This document shows positions 28,377 through 36,742 of a stretch of DNA of 64,000 bases, piece by piece; position 1 is the stretch's first letter; each line of letters starts with the position of its first letter. The notes beneath the pieces are model-generated. The model did no database searches. It worked only from the letters and a program-made list of their open reading frames with translations, and was not told where the DNA came from. The stretch is taken from contig JACJID010000005.1 in assembly GCA_014138725.1 (NCBI GenBank), positions 496,001 to 560,000 on the forward strand. The letters run 5' to 3'. Position numbers and translations under genes: made by a program. The stretch comes from Kutzneria viridogrisea (GTDB taxonomy: Bacteria > Actinomycetota > Actinomycetes > Mycobacteriales > Pseudonocardiaceae).

Positions 28377-28433
28377 GCTACGGTAGCCTAGCTGAGCGAG
28401 GATGCAGCTCGCGAGAGACCGAAGGGAGGGCTT

Positions 28434-28838
28434 GTGGCTGATATAAGCCAACTTAGCAGGGGTGGCGAGGCCAGCGCGCATCCTTCGGGCACCTCGTTCG
28501 GACCATCGTGCACCCCTTCCCCGAACGGGACCTTGGATCGAGGCACCAACCGAGCCTGCGCTACGCAGGCCCTGCGACTCGCTGGTAGGTGGTACTCGGT
28601 GGGGCGCTACGTGCAGTCGCGCCAACCGGATGAACACGGCGCTGCCACCAAGCACGCCAGCGGGCTGGCGCATCACGGTCCGGCCTGCGCCGGGCTGGCC
28701 GTGGTGCCGCCGGTACACCTGATGCTCGCGCCGGAGCACTTACCGGACAACGAACTTCTCGCCGGGGCCGGGCTGGCCCCGAGTTCCCCTTCCGCTCGGA
28801 GGCCCCCGGCCCCGGCGAGAGCCCAACCGGGCGGCTGA
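28434..28838 (+). CDS. Hypothetical protein divergent from the XRE regulator, 134 aa
   Basis: GTG 28434 follows AGGGAGG. The product is Gly/Ala/Pro-rich with a central ALRLAGRWYSVGRYVQ segment and an MLAPEHLPDNELL stretch, but no recognised family. Its last 80 bases contain a 16-bp inverted repeat that would form a strong hairpin, so the 3' end is also a structural element. Moderate confidence that it is translated. Confidence 0.4.
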   Translation: MADISQLSRGGEASAHPSGTSFGPSCTPSPNGTLDRGTNRACATQALRLAGRWYSVGRYVQSRQPDEHGAATKHASGLAHHGPACAGLAVVPPVHLMLAPEHLPDNELLAGAGLAPSSPSARRPPAPARAQPGG

Positions 28839-29101
28839 GCCCCTCTCACCGTCCGTCACACCCCGGTGCCGACGCCGTCACGAACGGCGCACCCCGACGG
28901 CCTCCTCAGGCTGCGTCGGTACCGGGCCCAACACCACACCGAATGGCACGCCCCGGCAGTCATCAACCCACTGCCTGGCGTGTGCGGTTCCCGGCCCTGA
29001 GTAGAGGCGGCGCCCACTCGGGGCCGGGAACCCCTCCCAACCCCATACGACCACCGCCGACCACCCGGTCGACGCGGTGCGGGCACCGCCGTGCCCGCAC
29101 C
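28757..29101. repeat. Three long perfect hairpins in 345 bp
   Basis: Hairpin 1: TCTCGCCGGGGCCGGG (28757-28772) with its complement at 28805-28820, 16 bp. Hairpin 2: GTTCCCGGCCC (28987-28997) with GGGCCGGGAAC (29021-29031), 11 bp. Hairpin 3: GGTGCGGGCAC (29076-29086) with GTGCCCGCACC (29091-29101), 11 bp around a four-base loop. The last ends 21 bases before a TTG start. They could be terminators, attenuators or a single-strand origin. No other gene lies in 28839-29122. Confidence 0.65.
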
Positions 29102-29122
29102 CCGACAACACCGGAGACCACC

Positions 29123-29614
29123 TTGACCACCATCACACTCGTCCGCGACAACCCCGAAACGGTCGCACCACCGCGGCCGCGGCCGCTGCACCACCGCCTC
29201 CACGGACCCGACCACGACCTGGTGCACCAGCGCTCCGACATCCTCGACTACGACCCCGACGGCAACTCCTACCTACGGCGCAGCGTGTTTCGCGCGTCCT
29301 CCGTGGACATCCGGATCGCGCACCTGCCCGAGACCTGTGACGGCGAGATCCGTCGCCTGATCCACACCGCGCTTGATCCGCGCACCGTGGACCTCTCCAG
29401 CCTGATACACACCGTCACCGACCCCCAGACCTGGGACGTGGTAGGGGTCGCGGTCTGTGGCGCGCACCTGCTCCCGATGTACCGACCCACCTGCGCAAGC
29501 AGCCAGTGGTACGCCTGTCGGGCCTGCCTGGAGCTCTACCGCCTGCTCAAAGACTTGCGCGAGCACCAGCCGATCCTGCGGCACCTGGCATCGATCAACC
29601 AACTGGCTGCCTAG
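29123..29614 (+). CDS. Hypothetical protein with Cys motif, 163 aa
   Basis: Starts at TTG 29123 with GGAG upstream. The C-terminal half has VCGAHLLPMYRPTCASSQWY followed by ACRACLELYRLL, a possible zinc-binding Cys set. The N-terminal region is rich in Arg and Pro. No family recognised. First gene after the hairpins and of the long plus-strand series to 37161. Confidence 0.6.
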   Translation: MTTITLVRDNPETVAPPRPRPLHHRLHGPDHDLVHQRSDILDYDPDGNSYLRRSVFRASSVDIRIAHLPETCDGEIRRLIHTALDPRTVDLSSLIHTVTDPQTWDVVGVAVCGAHLLPMYRPTCASSQWYACRACLELYRLLKDLREHQPILRHLASINQLAA

Positions 29615-29858
29615 CCTCCAGCCTCAGCCGCAGGTGGCTGCGCACGAGCTCGACTGCGACCACCCAGCCAACCACCACGCGCGGCACACGCACCGCGAGC
29701 GTTACCGGCTGCGCCACTGGGGCCTGGCGCACCTGGTCCGCTCCCGCACCTACTGCCTGTCCTGCCGCACCGAGCTGACCAAAACCGTCCACATCGAACA
29801 CCCAGGGATTCCCGGCACCTCAGGGAATTCCTGCCACAACAACAACTCTGGAGGAAAC

Positions 29859-30107
29859 ATGACCGTGTTCGTCTCTGCCCCGGTGCTTGATCCGCCCGTC
29901 ACCGATCAGCCCGCCGGCGGCCAGCCCCCACAGCAACCGCCCCAGGACCCGGCCGTGCCGGTCGTCGGCACCATCCAGTTCTCCGCACCCGGTGCCGTCA
30001 ACAGCGTCCTCGCCGACCTGATCCCCGCAGACCCCAAGCCGCACGACCCGGGACCCGGCAACGGCCAGCCCGCCCAACCCGCTGTGCCCGACAAGAAGGC
30101 CGCGTAA
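29859..30107 (+). CDS. Hypothetical Pro-rich small protein, 82 aa
   Basis: ATG 29859 follows GGAGGAAAC, a very strong site. The product (MTVFVSAPVLDPPVTDQ, then Pro/Gln-rich, ending PDKKAA) is low in complexity and probably unstructured, as for a secreted or peptide-precursor type, though it has no signal peptide. The same frame is open back to 29634 through a Cys/His-rich stretch (TYCLSCRTEL), so a longer 157-residue form from GTG 29634 is possible. Confidence 0.5.
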   Translation: MTVFVSAPVLDPPVTDQPAGGQPPQQPPQDPAVPVVGTIQFSAPGAVNSVLADLIPADPKPHDPGPGNGQPAQPAVPDKKAA

Positions 30108-30257
30108 CCCCAGTTCTGCCCCCTGACCGGCGGGTGCGCCCCGCGTGCCGCCACCTCGCGGCGACCCCGAGCACCAGGTGCGCACCCGCCTCCACCACCA
30201 GCCCCGTCCCCGCCCTGCCCACAACACGGGCCACCACGACCACTGAACGGGACCGCC

Positions 30258-30875
30258 ATGCTGCGCGACCTACTCGCCGAGCACACCGGACAACGCCTCG
30301 ACCTCGACCCTTTCACCGTCCAGTTCGACATCGACCTGCGCGCCACCGACGAGCTGGGCATGTGGAAGCTGGAACGCGCCCAGACCTTCATCGAACGCCG
30401 GTCCCCCAGTTGGTGCGCGGCCATGCTCGACGACGACTGGGCCACCGCCCTAGCCTGGCACGAAGCCCAGCGCGACGAGCTACGTGATCGGTACGCCGAT
30501 CTCGCCGACCTCGGGGTCTACACCCACCGGGTCCGCATCGCCGAGCTCCCACTGACCCGCTACATGCACTGGGAACTGCCCGCGCTGCGCCTGCGCGCCG
30601 AGGCCGGTGCCCCGTGCCGGGTGCTGACCGCGGATCGAATCGCCCATCTGGAAACCCACCACACCCTGCCCGAACTCGTCGTGACCGGAAGCCGGGTCCT
30701 CTACGAAATCAACTACGACGCGGACGGCCTGCAGCTCGGTGGCACCCGCTACACCGACCCCGACCTGATCTCCCGCTGCGCGCGGCTGATCAAACACCTG
30801 TACTTCAGCGGCGAAGGGATCGCCGCCTTCGTCGGCCGCCACTGCGCCACCCCGCCACCAGCCCTGGGCACCTAG
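30258..30875 (+). CDS. DUF6879 family protein
   Basis: A 205-residue protein matching the actinobacterial DUF6879 pattern: KLERAQTFIERRSPSWCAAM near residue 40, an RVRIAELPLTRYMHWEL core and a late LYEINYDADG. In actinomycetes these proteins often lie beside XRE/DUF397 regulators or in conflict-like loci; molecular function is not established. Starts at ATG 30258 after AACGGGACC. Confidence 0.75.
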   Translation: MLRDLLAEHTGQRLDLDPFTVQFDIDLRATDELGMWKLERAQTFIERRSPSWCAAMLDDDWATALAWHEAQRDELRDRYADLADLGVYTHRVRIAELPLTRYMHWELPALRLRAEAGAPCRVLTADRIAHLETHHTLPELVVTGSRVLYEINYDADGLQLGGTRYTDPDLISRCARLIKHLYFSGEGIAAFVGRHCATPPPALGT

Positions 30876-30921
30876 CTCTGACTTGCCACCACCCGCTCGT
30901 TCCCACGCGTCAGGAACCACC

Positions 30922-31041
30922 GTGAGCCTCCAGATCACGATCGACCAGCACGGCCTCCAACCATCACCCGGCCCGCACCCGCACGTCGACCTCGCCCGCA
31001 CCGCGAGTCCCTTCGCGGCCACCACCACTGAGCCGAGGTGA
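30922..31041 (+). CDS. Small hypothetical protein, 39 aa
   Basis: GTG 30922 follows AGGAACCACC and the TGA is three bases before the next ATG, an operon-like fit. The peptide starts MSLQITIDQHGLQPSPGPH and is otherwise unrecognised. It may be a small protein in its own right or a coupling leader for the downstream regulator. Confidence 0.35.
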   Translation: MSLQITIDQHGLQPSPGPHPHVDLARTASPFAATTTEPR

Positions 31042-31044
31042 CCG

Positions 31045-31599
31045 ATGCGGCTCACCACCACACAACGCCAGTACGCCGCGTTTGCGACCCTGAGCGACCG
31101 CCTGCGCACCGGACACTACGACCCCACCACCTGGCCGGCCACGATGTCGCTGGCCGACGAGTTCGAACTGCCGGTCAAGCCGATGCAGGAAACCCTGCGC
31201 TGGCTGAGCACGCACGGTCTGCTGTGGCAGGTCCACGGCCGGATATGGCAGCCCGTACAACCCCGCGCGCAGATCACCGACACCGCCGCCCTCATCCGTG
31301 ACATCGAGCACCGGCTCGCCGAGTGGCGCTGGACCGGACTGGACAACACCGTCTATCAGCGGCGACCCCCCACCCTGCACGAACTAGCCACGCAATACCG
31401 CTCGGCCAGCCGCTCAGCGCTCCGCGACGCCGTGGACACCCTGGCAGACCGAGGATTGCTCCGATGCGACGCCACCGGTCAGGTGTACCTGCCCGGACCG
31501 GGCGCGACGGTGCCCGCGCAGCGGGGCAGCGCGGACTCCCGCGCCATCAGTGCCCGCATCCGCAACCGCCGCCGCCGGAGCACGGTGGTCTTCCCATGA
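31045..31599 (+). CDS. Winged-helix protein (GntR-like, two copies)
   Basis: A 184-residue protein with two GntR-like winged-helix segments: WPATMSLADEFELPVKPMQE with ETLRWLSTHGLLW, and PPTLHELATQYRSASRSALR with DAVDTLADRGLLR. The usual GntR effector domain is absent; the protein ends in a basic tail. Likely transcriptional regulator of the surrounding operon. Its TGA overlaps the next gene. Confidence 0.7.
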   Translation: MRLTTTQRQYAAFATLSDRLRTGHYDPTTWPATMSLADEFELPVKPMQETLRWLSTHGLLWQVHGRIWQPVQPRAQITDTAALIRDIEHRLAEWRWTGLDNTVYQRRPPTLHELATQYRSASRSALRDAVDTLADRGLLRCDATGQVYLPGPGATVPAQRGSADSRAISARIRNRRRRSTVVFP

Positions 31600-32072
31600 C
31601 GGGGAAGTTCACCACGAGCCGGTGGCGACGCCACATCCAGCCCGCTGCCCTGGGTGTGTTGGCGCTGGTGTGGCTGGCGGTGTCGGTGGGCGTGCCCGTC
31701 GTGTGCGACGGGATCGGTCCGGGCTGGTGGATCGCCCGCGCGGTGGCCGCGACAGCGGCACCGCAGCTGGCCGTGCAGTGGATCGTCGTGGTCCTGCTGG
31801 CCCGCACCCACACCCGCGTCCGGCCCGCCCTGGACCCCGAGGCCGACCTCACCCCGCCGGTGTGGCTGCTGGCCGGGTCCTGGGCCACCTGGCGCGTACT
31901 CGACCCCGAACAGGTCCTCGGCACCACCTGGGACCTCCTACTCCACCTGCTCGTCACCGCCGCAGTCACCGGCTGCCCAGGCGCCGCGCTGCTGTGGGCG
32001 GTCGGGCACTGGCGGCCCGACCTCGTGACCTGGCTGTCCACACGCGACACCCCGACACCCACGAACTCCTGA
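31596..32072 (+). CDS. Membrane protein, 158 aa
   Basis: ATG 31596 overlaps the wHTH gene stop. Three hydrophobic segments are visible (PAALGVLALVWLAVSVGVPVV, QLAVQWIVVVLLA, LLHLLVTAAVTGCPGAALLW). No family recognised. Its tight coupling to the wHTH gene suggests joint function. Confidence 0.65.
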   Translation: MTGKFTTSRWRRHIQPAALGVLALVWLAVSVGVPVVCDGIGPGWWIARAVAATAAPQLAVQWIVVVLLARTHTRVRPALDPEADLTPPVWLLAGSWATWRVLDPEQVLGTTWDLLLHLLVTAAVTGCPGAALLWAVGHWRPDLVTWLSTRDTPTPTNS

Positions 32073-32140
32073 CATCACCTACCGCACAACAGAAAACAGC
32101 CCCGGTCGAGCCTGGCGGCTGTCAAGGGAGAGCCACCACT

Positions 32141-33028
32141 GTGAACCGTTCGACCCCCATCCGCGTGAGCCCGTCGGCCACGCGGGCACGTGCCCGCTGG
32201 CTCGCACTGGCCGCCGTGATCATGGTCATCGAGGTGCCGATGTGGGCCTCGATGACCGTCCGCGACCTCCCGCTGCGCATCCTGGCCGCCCTGCTCGGGC
32301 AGGACCCCGACAGCATCACGGTGGACCTGGTGCTGCGATGCGTATGGGCGGCCGGGGCGCTGGTCGCGCTCGCCGCGCTGGCCACGGCCGTCGGCCGCGA
32401 CGCCGCAGGGGTTCCACGGTTCGACCCGCTGGTCGAGGCCCACGCCGGCGGGCTGTACGTGATGGGACCGGTGGCCCTGCACGCGGCGGCGATGCTGGCA
32501 GTCCCGGTCCTGCTCGACGCCCTCCCCGTGCTCGTCGACTGGTTCCCGCCCGGCCAGCACGGTGACCCCACCACGATGCCTCTGGCCTGGCAGCTGCTGG
32601 TATCCACGACCACCGCGATCTCCGAGGAGATCCTCATCCTCGCCGTCCCGCTGGTGCTGCTGGACCACCTGCGGGTCCGCGGGCGACGGCTGCTCGACAC
32701 GGTGCCCGGTGTCGCGCTGTGCCTACAGGTGCTGATCGCCCTGCGCTGCAGCTACCACCTCTACCAGGGCCCCTACGTGCTCACCCAGGCCGTGGTGGCC
32801 GCCGCGACCGGCGTGGCCTACCTCTGCTGCACCGCAGGCCCCAGGATCTGGCCGGTCATCTTCGGCCACGCCCTGGTGATGGACCTGACCTCCGCGCCCG
32901 CGCTCGCCCTGACCGGCCAACGCCTCTACCCGACCGCGCTGCTCGTGCTCGGTGGCCTGCTCTGGGTGGCGACCCTGCCCTACGCCAAGTCCAAGTTCCC
33001 CACCGCCCCACCCACGGTCGGCGACTAG
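32141..33028 (+). CDS. CPBP-family intramembrane protease-like protein
   Basis: A 295-residue multi-pass membrane protein. The CAAX/CPBP (Abi) motifs are present in order: TAISEEILIL with the paired Glu, CSYHLYQGPY with a His, and PVIFGHALVMD with the last His. The Arg usually four residues after EE is replaced, so activity is uncertain. The family cleaves membrane peptides and is implicated in bacteriocin self-immunity or prenyl-protein processing. GTG 32141 follows AGGGAGAG. Confidence 0.75.
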   Translation: MNRSTPIRVSPSATRARARWLALAAVIMVIEVPMWASMTVRDLPLRILAALLGQDPDSITVDLVLRCVWAAGALVALAALATAVGRDAAGVPRFDPLVEAHAGGLYVMGPVALHAAAMLAVPVLLDALPVLVDWFPPGQHGDPTTMPLAWQLLVSTTTAISEEILILAVPLVLLDHLRVRGRRLLDTVPGVALCLQVLIALRCSYHLYQGPYVLTQAVVAAATGVAYLCCTAGPRIWPVIFGHALVMDLTSAPALALTGQRLYPTALLVLGGLLWVATLPYAKSKFPTAPPTVGD

Positions 33029-33091
33029 CGCGTGACTTCCCTGACACCGCAACGCACAGCACACAGACGCCTCAGGAGATGACCTGCTGCG

Positions 33092-33310
33092 ATGCCCGTG
33101 AAGGTCACTGCCCCGGGCAGCACCGAACTGGTGATGCCGCTGCGCGTCGCGTGGCGAGTACTCGCGTTGGTCGCCGTCACGGCGTTCCTCGGCGGACTCG
33201 CGTTCGGCGTGCATTGGACCGTGAGTACCACCCCCGCCCCCGCCGCACCGGTGACCAGTGTGCCCACCGTGTCCACCCCGGTCGACACCCGCGACCACGC
33301 GATTCGCTGA
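33092..33310 (+). CDS. Small single-TM protein, 72 aa
   Basis: A single hydrophobic segment (VLALVAVTAFLGGLAFGV) is followed by a Thr/Pro/Val-rich exterior tail. The spacing from AGGAG to ATG 33092 is long, so the start is approximate. Unknown function. Confidence 0.5.
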   Translation: MPVKVTAPGSTELVMPLRVAWRVLALVAVTAFLGGLAFGVHWTVSTTPAPAAPVTSVPTVSTPVDTRDHAIR

Positions 33311-33329
33311 CATGGCAAGGGATTCCCGC

Positions 33330-33539
33330 ATGAGACCACTCCGCGGTGCCGCCGTCCTGGCGACCGTGCTGGCCTCGACCACCATCACCGCCGCACCGGC
33401 CGCCGCGCCCGGCACCGCGCCGATATGCACGGCACCGACCCGGACCGGGTTCGGCCCGTCCGTCCCCGCCGTGCGGGACCGCGACCGCGCCCAGCACGCC
33501 CACCTCGATCCCGCCACTCACCTTGGAGACCACCAGTGA
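33330..33539 (+). CDS. Small secreted protein, 69 aa
   Basis: Begins MRPLRGAAVLATVLASTTIT with a typical signal peptide ending near AAPAAAPG, then a Pro/Thr-rich mature part with one Cys. Starts at ATG 33330 with AAGGGA upstream; an ATG at 33312 is an alternative. Overlaps the next gene (GTGA). Confidence 0.5.
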   Translation: MRPLRGAAVLATVLASTTITAAPAAAPGTAPICTAPTRTGFGPSVPAVRDRDRAQHAHLDPATHLGDHQ

Positions 33540-34294
33540 CCACCCCCGAACCCGAGCGGACCTCCTACCCACAGCCGTATCCCGGGCACCCGAACTCCTA
33601 CTTGAGGCCCGACACCGCCCCCACACCCGCACCGCGCTGGACCCGGCGCACGACCATCAGGGTGGCCATCGTCGCCGCGGTCCTGGTCGCTGCCACCGTG
33701 GCCCTGGCCCTGCTCGTACCCTCGCCGATGCCGGTCGACCCGATCGGCCTCACTCAGTACCTGGCCAACCAGCAGCACACGGTCAACGCCACCACGTCAC
33801 CGGCCGCCACCGGCGCGCCGGGCACCGCCCCCAGGGCCACCACCGGGCACGACGGCCCCAGCGCCACCGCCGCCCCCAGCCAGATCAGTGCCTGCGACCT
33901 GATCCCCGACGCGGTCCTCACCACCTACGGCAAGATCGGCCCGCCCGAGCCCACCGGGGACGGCGGATGTATCCGACTCTCTCCCGACCCCATGAACTTC
34001 GTCGTCCAGATCTCGGCGTTCATCGACGAGAAGCCACTCGAGGCCCTGATGAAGGGCACGACCAAGGCTGCCGACTTTCCCCTGGCCGCAGGAAGGACCG
34101 GGGCGGGGTACTTCGTCAAGGTCAACCGCAAGAGCAAGCAAGACGATGCCGCCGTGATGGCGATCCCGGTCACGCTCACCCGAACCGTCACCATCCTTGT
34201 CCTGGGACGCAGCGACGACGCCGGGGTCATGCTGGTCCCGGCCCGCGCGATCGCCATTGCCGCCGAACCCGTGCTGACCCGACTCGCCCGATGA
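33536..34294 (+). CDS. Membrane-anchored DUF3558-like protein
   Basis: A 252-residue protein: Pro-rich cytoplasmic start, one transmembrane segment (VAIVAAVLVAATVALALLV), a Thr/Ala-rich linker, then a folded outer domain with the paired Cys pattern ISACDLIPDAVL and GGCIRLSPDPMNFVVQI. That layout resembles DUF3558 exported proteins. Probably exposed on the outer membrane face; role unknown. GTG start overlaps the preceding stop. Confidence 0.6.
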   Translation: MTTPEPERTSYPQPYPGHPNSYLRPDTAPTPAPRWTRRTTIRVAIVAAVLVAATVALALLVPSPMPVDPIGLTQYLANQQHTVNATTSPAATGAPGTAPRATTGHDGPSATAAPSQISACDLIPDAVLTTYGKIGPPEPTGDGGCIRLSPDPMNFVVQISAFIDEKPLEALMKGTTKAADFPLAAGRTGAGYFVKVNRKSKQDDAAVMAIPVTLTRTVTILVLGRSDDAGVMLVPARAIAIAAEPVLTRLAR

Positions 34295-34316
34295 CCAGCA
34301 CCGGGGGTGTGTCGTC

Positions 34317-34742
34317 GTGACCGCAGACTGGACACAGGTTTCGGTGCACGCACTGGTCGGCCGATACGACGACCCCTTCTATCTCACCCTGCCCACCCCG
34401 CAGGGCCACAACACCTTCCCCGGCGGACCCGTCCGCCATGGCGAGGGCATCGAGGACGCGGTGCGGCGCCTGCTGCACGACCAGCTCGGCGTAGCCGTGG
34501 AGGAGGTCGACTTCCGCGCGGTCGTCGAACACACCACCCCAAGTGGCGGGAGCGAGCTGTGGTTCGTCTTCGAGGTGCACCTCAGCAATCACGACGCCCA
34601 GACCGCCTCCACCGCCCCCGGAGCGTGCTGGGCCGACGACACCGACCTGCGCGTGCTGGACGTGCAGCCGGGCCGCCTCCGTGACGCCGTTGCCGACGGC
34701 ACGCTTGCCGATCGCGTCTGGATGCCCGCACCACCACGCTGA
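34317..34742 (+). CDS. NUDIX-fold protein with an altered NUDIX box
   Basis: A 141-residue protein aligned with NUDIX hydrolases (FPGGPVRHGEGIEDAVRRLL followed by HDQLG). The usual REUxEE catalytic segment is replaced by RLLHDQLG, lacking two of the metal-binding Glu residues, so hydrolysis may be lost or changed. GTG 34317 lies six bases after GGGGGTG. Upstream of the HemC-like gene. Confidence 0.65.
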   Translation: MTADWTQVSVHALVGRYDDPFYLTLPTPQGHNTFPGGPVRHGEGIEDAVRRLLHDQLGVAVEEVDFRAVVEHTTPSGGSELWFVFEVHLSNHDAQTASTAPGACWADDTDLRVLDVQPGRLRDAVADGTLADRVWMPAPPR

Positions 34743-34814
34743 CCGTCCACCTCACCACGACCCGACCACCGTGCCACCACCGATCTCCACCCCCTGCCCG
34801 GAAAGGCCCTGCCC

Positions 34815-35786
34815 ATGACCGCTTGCCTGAACCGGCCCGACCACAGGCCTGGCCCCGTCGAGATCGCCGCACTGCGCACGGCCCTGCACCGCGACCTCGA
34901 CGGCCGGCCCCTGCGCATCGCCACCGCCACCACCCCGGGCGCCCACCGGTACGGCCACCACCTCATCGAGCACATCCTCCGCCTCGACCTGCGCGTGCAG
35001 TGCCGCCTCGTCCCCGTGCGCGGCCAGATCGCCCCCGCCCTCGCACAAGGGGACGTCGACATCGCGGTGCGCCACCACGCCGACTACCTCGGCGCCACAC
35101 CACCACAGGCCCTCCATGCCGCCGGGGTCCTCCCGCGCCTGGATCCGCAGTACGCGCTCGTGACCCGCGGCCACCGCCCGCTCCACGAGTTGCCCCGCGG
35201 CTCGGTCATCGCCACCACCAGCGACACCGCCGCCCACCATCTCACCGCCTCCATACCCGGCGCTGACTACGAGTTCAGGCCGGTATCCGGCCCGATCGGG
35301 GAGCTGCTCGACGCCATCGCCCTCGGCCACTACCGGGCCCTGGTCGCCCCGGTCAGCCAGCTCGGGAACTGGCCGCACCGGATCACCGCCCTGTTCCCCC
35401 TCACCACCACAAACCCGACCAGCCAGGCCAGGCACGAGCTGCCCATGATCCTGCCCGCCCCCGGCACCGGAACCCTGCTCCTGCACACCACCGGCACCCG
35501 ACCCGTCCTCACCCAACTCGCCCACCTGCTCACCTGCCCCCGCACCGCCCTGACCGCCCACACAGAACACGCCCTGGCCACCAACCTCACCACCACGGCC
35601 GGGGCACAGCCTGGGCTCTGCGCCCACGCCACCCTCGACGACCACGGCACCCTCCACCTGTCCGCCGCCGTCCTGACCCGCCACGACCGCACCCCCGCGC
35701 TCCTGCACGCCCAGGCCACCGGCCACGACCCCGACCGCCTCGGCCGCCGCGTCGCCGCCGACCTCCTTGCGCGCAACGCCCACTGA
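34815..35786 (+). CDS. HemC-like (porphobilinogen deaminase-type) protein
   Basis: A 323-residue protein. After an N-terminal extension, LRIATATTPGAHRYGHHLIE and GQIAPALAQGDVDIAVRHH match the strand and loop pattern of hydroxymethylbilane synthase. The C-terminal domain (LATNLTTTAGAQPGLCAHAT through LGRRVAADLLARNAH) matches HemC domain 3. The Cys that carries the dipyrromethane cofactor falls on AGAQPG and appears lost, though another Cys lies four residues on. It is therefore unlikely to be a normal haem enzyme. It may be a repurposed ligand-binding protein of the same two-lobed fold. Confidence 0.55.
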   Translation: MTACLNRPDHRPGPVEIAALRTALHRDLDGRPLRIATATTPGAHRYGHHLIEHILRLDLRVQCRLVPVRGQIAPALAQGDVDIAVRHHADYLGATPPQALHAAGVLPRLDPQYALVTRGHRPLHELPRGSVIATTSDTAAHHLTASIPGADYEFRPVSGPIGELLDAIALGHYRALVAPVSQLGNWPHRITALFPLTTTNPTSQARHELPMILPAPGTGTLLLHTTGTRPVLTQLAHLLTCPRTALTAHTEHALATNLTTTAGAQPGLCAHATLDDHGTLHLSAAVLTRHDRTPALLHAQATGHDPDRLGRRVAADLLARNAH

Positions 35787-35802
35787 CCCAGCCACCAACC
35801 CA

Positions 35803-36036
35803 ATGGGACGGCACCGCACCCGCAGGACCTGGTGGCCAACGGTCTGGTGGCCACGACGCCGAACCACACCGCTCGCGCCCGCCCTGCCACCACGAGTCGT
35901 GATCGACCTGCCCGGCCTCCACTACGAGCACGGCCCACCCGCCCCCTCGGCGTGGCCGGTCCGCCGCTACGTCTCCGCCCGCGTCGACCTCGCTGACACC
36001 ACACCTTTGCACCGCCTGGACCCGAACCACCTGTGA
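35803..36036 (+). CDS. Hypothetical basic small protein, 77 aa
   Basis: Starts MGRHRTRRTWWPTVWWPRRR and continues to a TGA eleven bases before the wHTH gene. Trp/Arg-rich N-terminus, unrecognised. No clear ribosome binding site, so it may be translated by coupling to the gene upstream. Low to moderate confidence. Confidence 0.35.
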   Translation: MGRHRTRRTWWPTVWWPRRRTTPLAPALPPRVVIDLPGLHYEHGPPAPSAWPVRRYVSARVDLADTTPLHRLDPNHL

Positions 36037-36046
36037 GTGACCCGCC

Positions 36047-36742
36047 ATGACAACCAAAGCCGAGCACTACATCGCCACTCTCACCGCCGCCCTGCGGGCG
36101 ACGCTGGGCGACATCAACGACGCCAGGGCCCCCAGCAGCGAGGAGATCTTCGACCGCACCGACGGCGTCTTCGACGCGCAGCGGCTGCGCGTACTGCTTA
36201 CCAGCACCAGGAACTGGTCGGTCAGGTCGTTCCTGCTGGCCTGCCGTGCCCTGGAGGTCTCCCCGGACGTGGTGTTCGCCACCGCTGTCGACCGCCACGT
36301 CCGTGAGCACGAGCACGACGGTTCCTGGCTCGACCCCGTCATCAGCCTCGGCATGCAGGCCATGCTCGTGGTGATGTTCCTGCGTGGCACCGACAGCAGC
36401 TGGACGAACACGGAACTGGCCAATGTCGTGGGGCGCAACACCTCCACCATCCGCGGCTACGCCGACTGCCTGACCAAGCACGGTGTCCTGCGCAGCCGCA
36501 TCGACAAGCCCACACAGCCAGGCAGTGGGACCAGGACGCGCACCGTCTACAGCCTCACCGCCATCGGCGCGGCCCGGGCGCGAGCACTGCACGCCACGCC
36601 ATCCCCACAACTGCGCGCCGAGTTGCCCAGCCTGACCCACGCAGCCACCAACCCCATCAGTACCGAACCTGCGGCGAATCCCGAGGAGGTCCCGTGCCAT
36701 CCACCCCACCCGCTACCCACCGGGCCGTCGTCCGGGGCCTAA
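36047..36742 (+). CDS. wHTH/XRE-like regulatory protein, 231 aa
   Basis: The N-terminal part (EEIFDRTDGVFDAQRLRVLL, then WSVRSFLLACRALEVSPD) resembles a lambda-repressor-like HTH that samples sequence by position. The middle (WTNTELANVVGRNTSTIRGY and LTKHGVLRSRI) is a winged helix of the MarR/PadR kind. Likely DNA-binding control protein. Overlaps the NUDIX gene by 49 bases. Confidence 0.65.
   Translation: MTTKAEHYIATLTAALRATLGDINDARAPSSEEIFDRTDGVFDAQRLRVLLTSTRNWSVRSFLLACRALEVSPDVVFATAVDRHVREHEHDGSWLDPVISLGMQAMLVVMFLRGTDSSWTNTELANVVGRNTSTIRGYADCLTKHGVLRSRIDKPTQPGSGTRTRTVYSLTAIGAARARALHATPSPQLRAELPSLTHAATNPISTEPAANPEEVPCHPPHPLPTGPSSGA

Noticed and set aside
28278-28739. N-terminal extension of the XRE regulator
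   Set aside because: Runs over the palindromic operator and a divergent gene; the HTH already begins shortly after ATG 28277.
29634-29858. Read-through frame upstream of the Pro-rich small protein
   Set aside because: Not rejected outright: it has a TYCLSC pair. But GTG 29634 lacks a good site while ATG 29859 has a very strong one, so it is mentioned only as an alternative.
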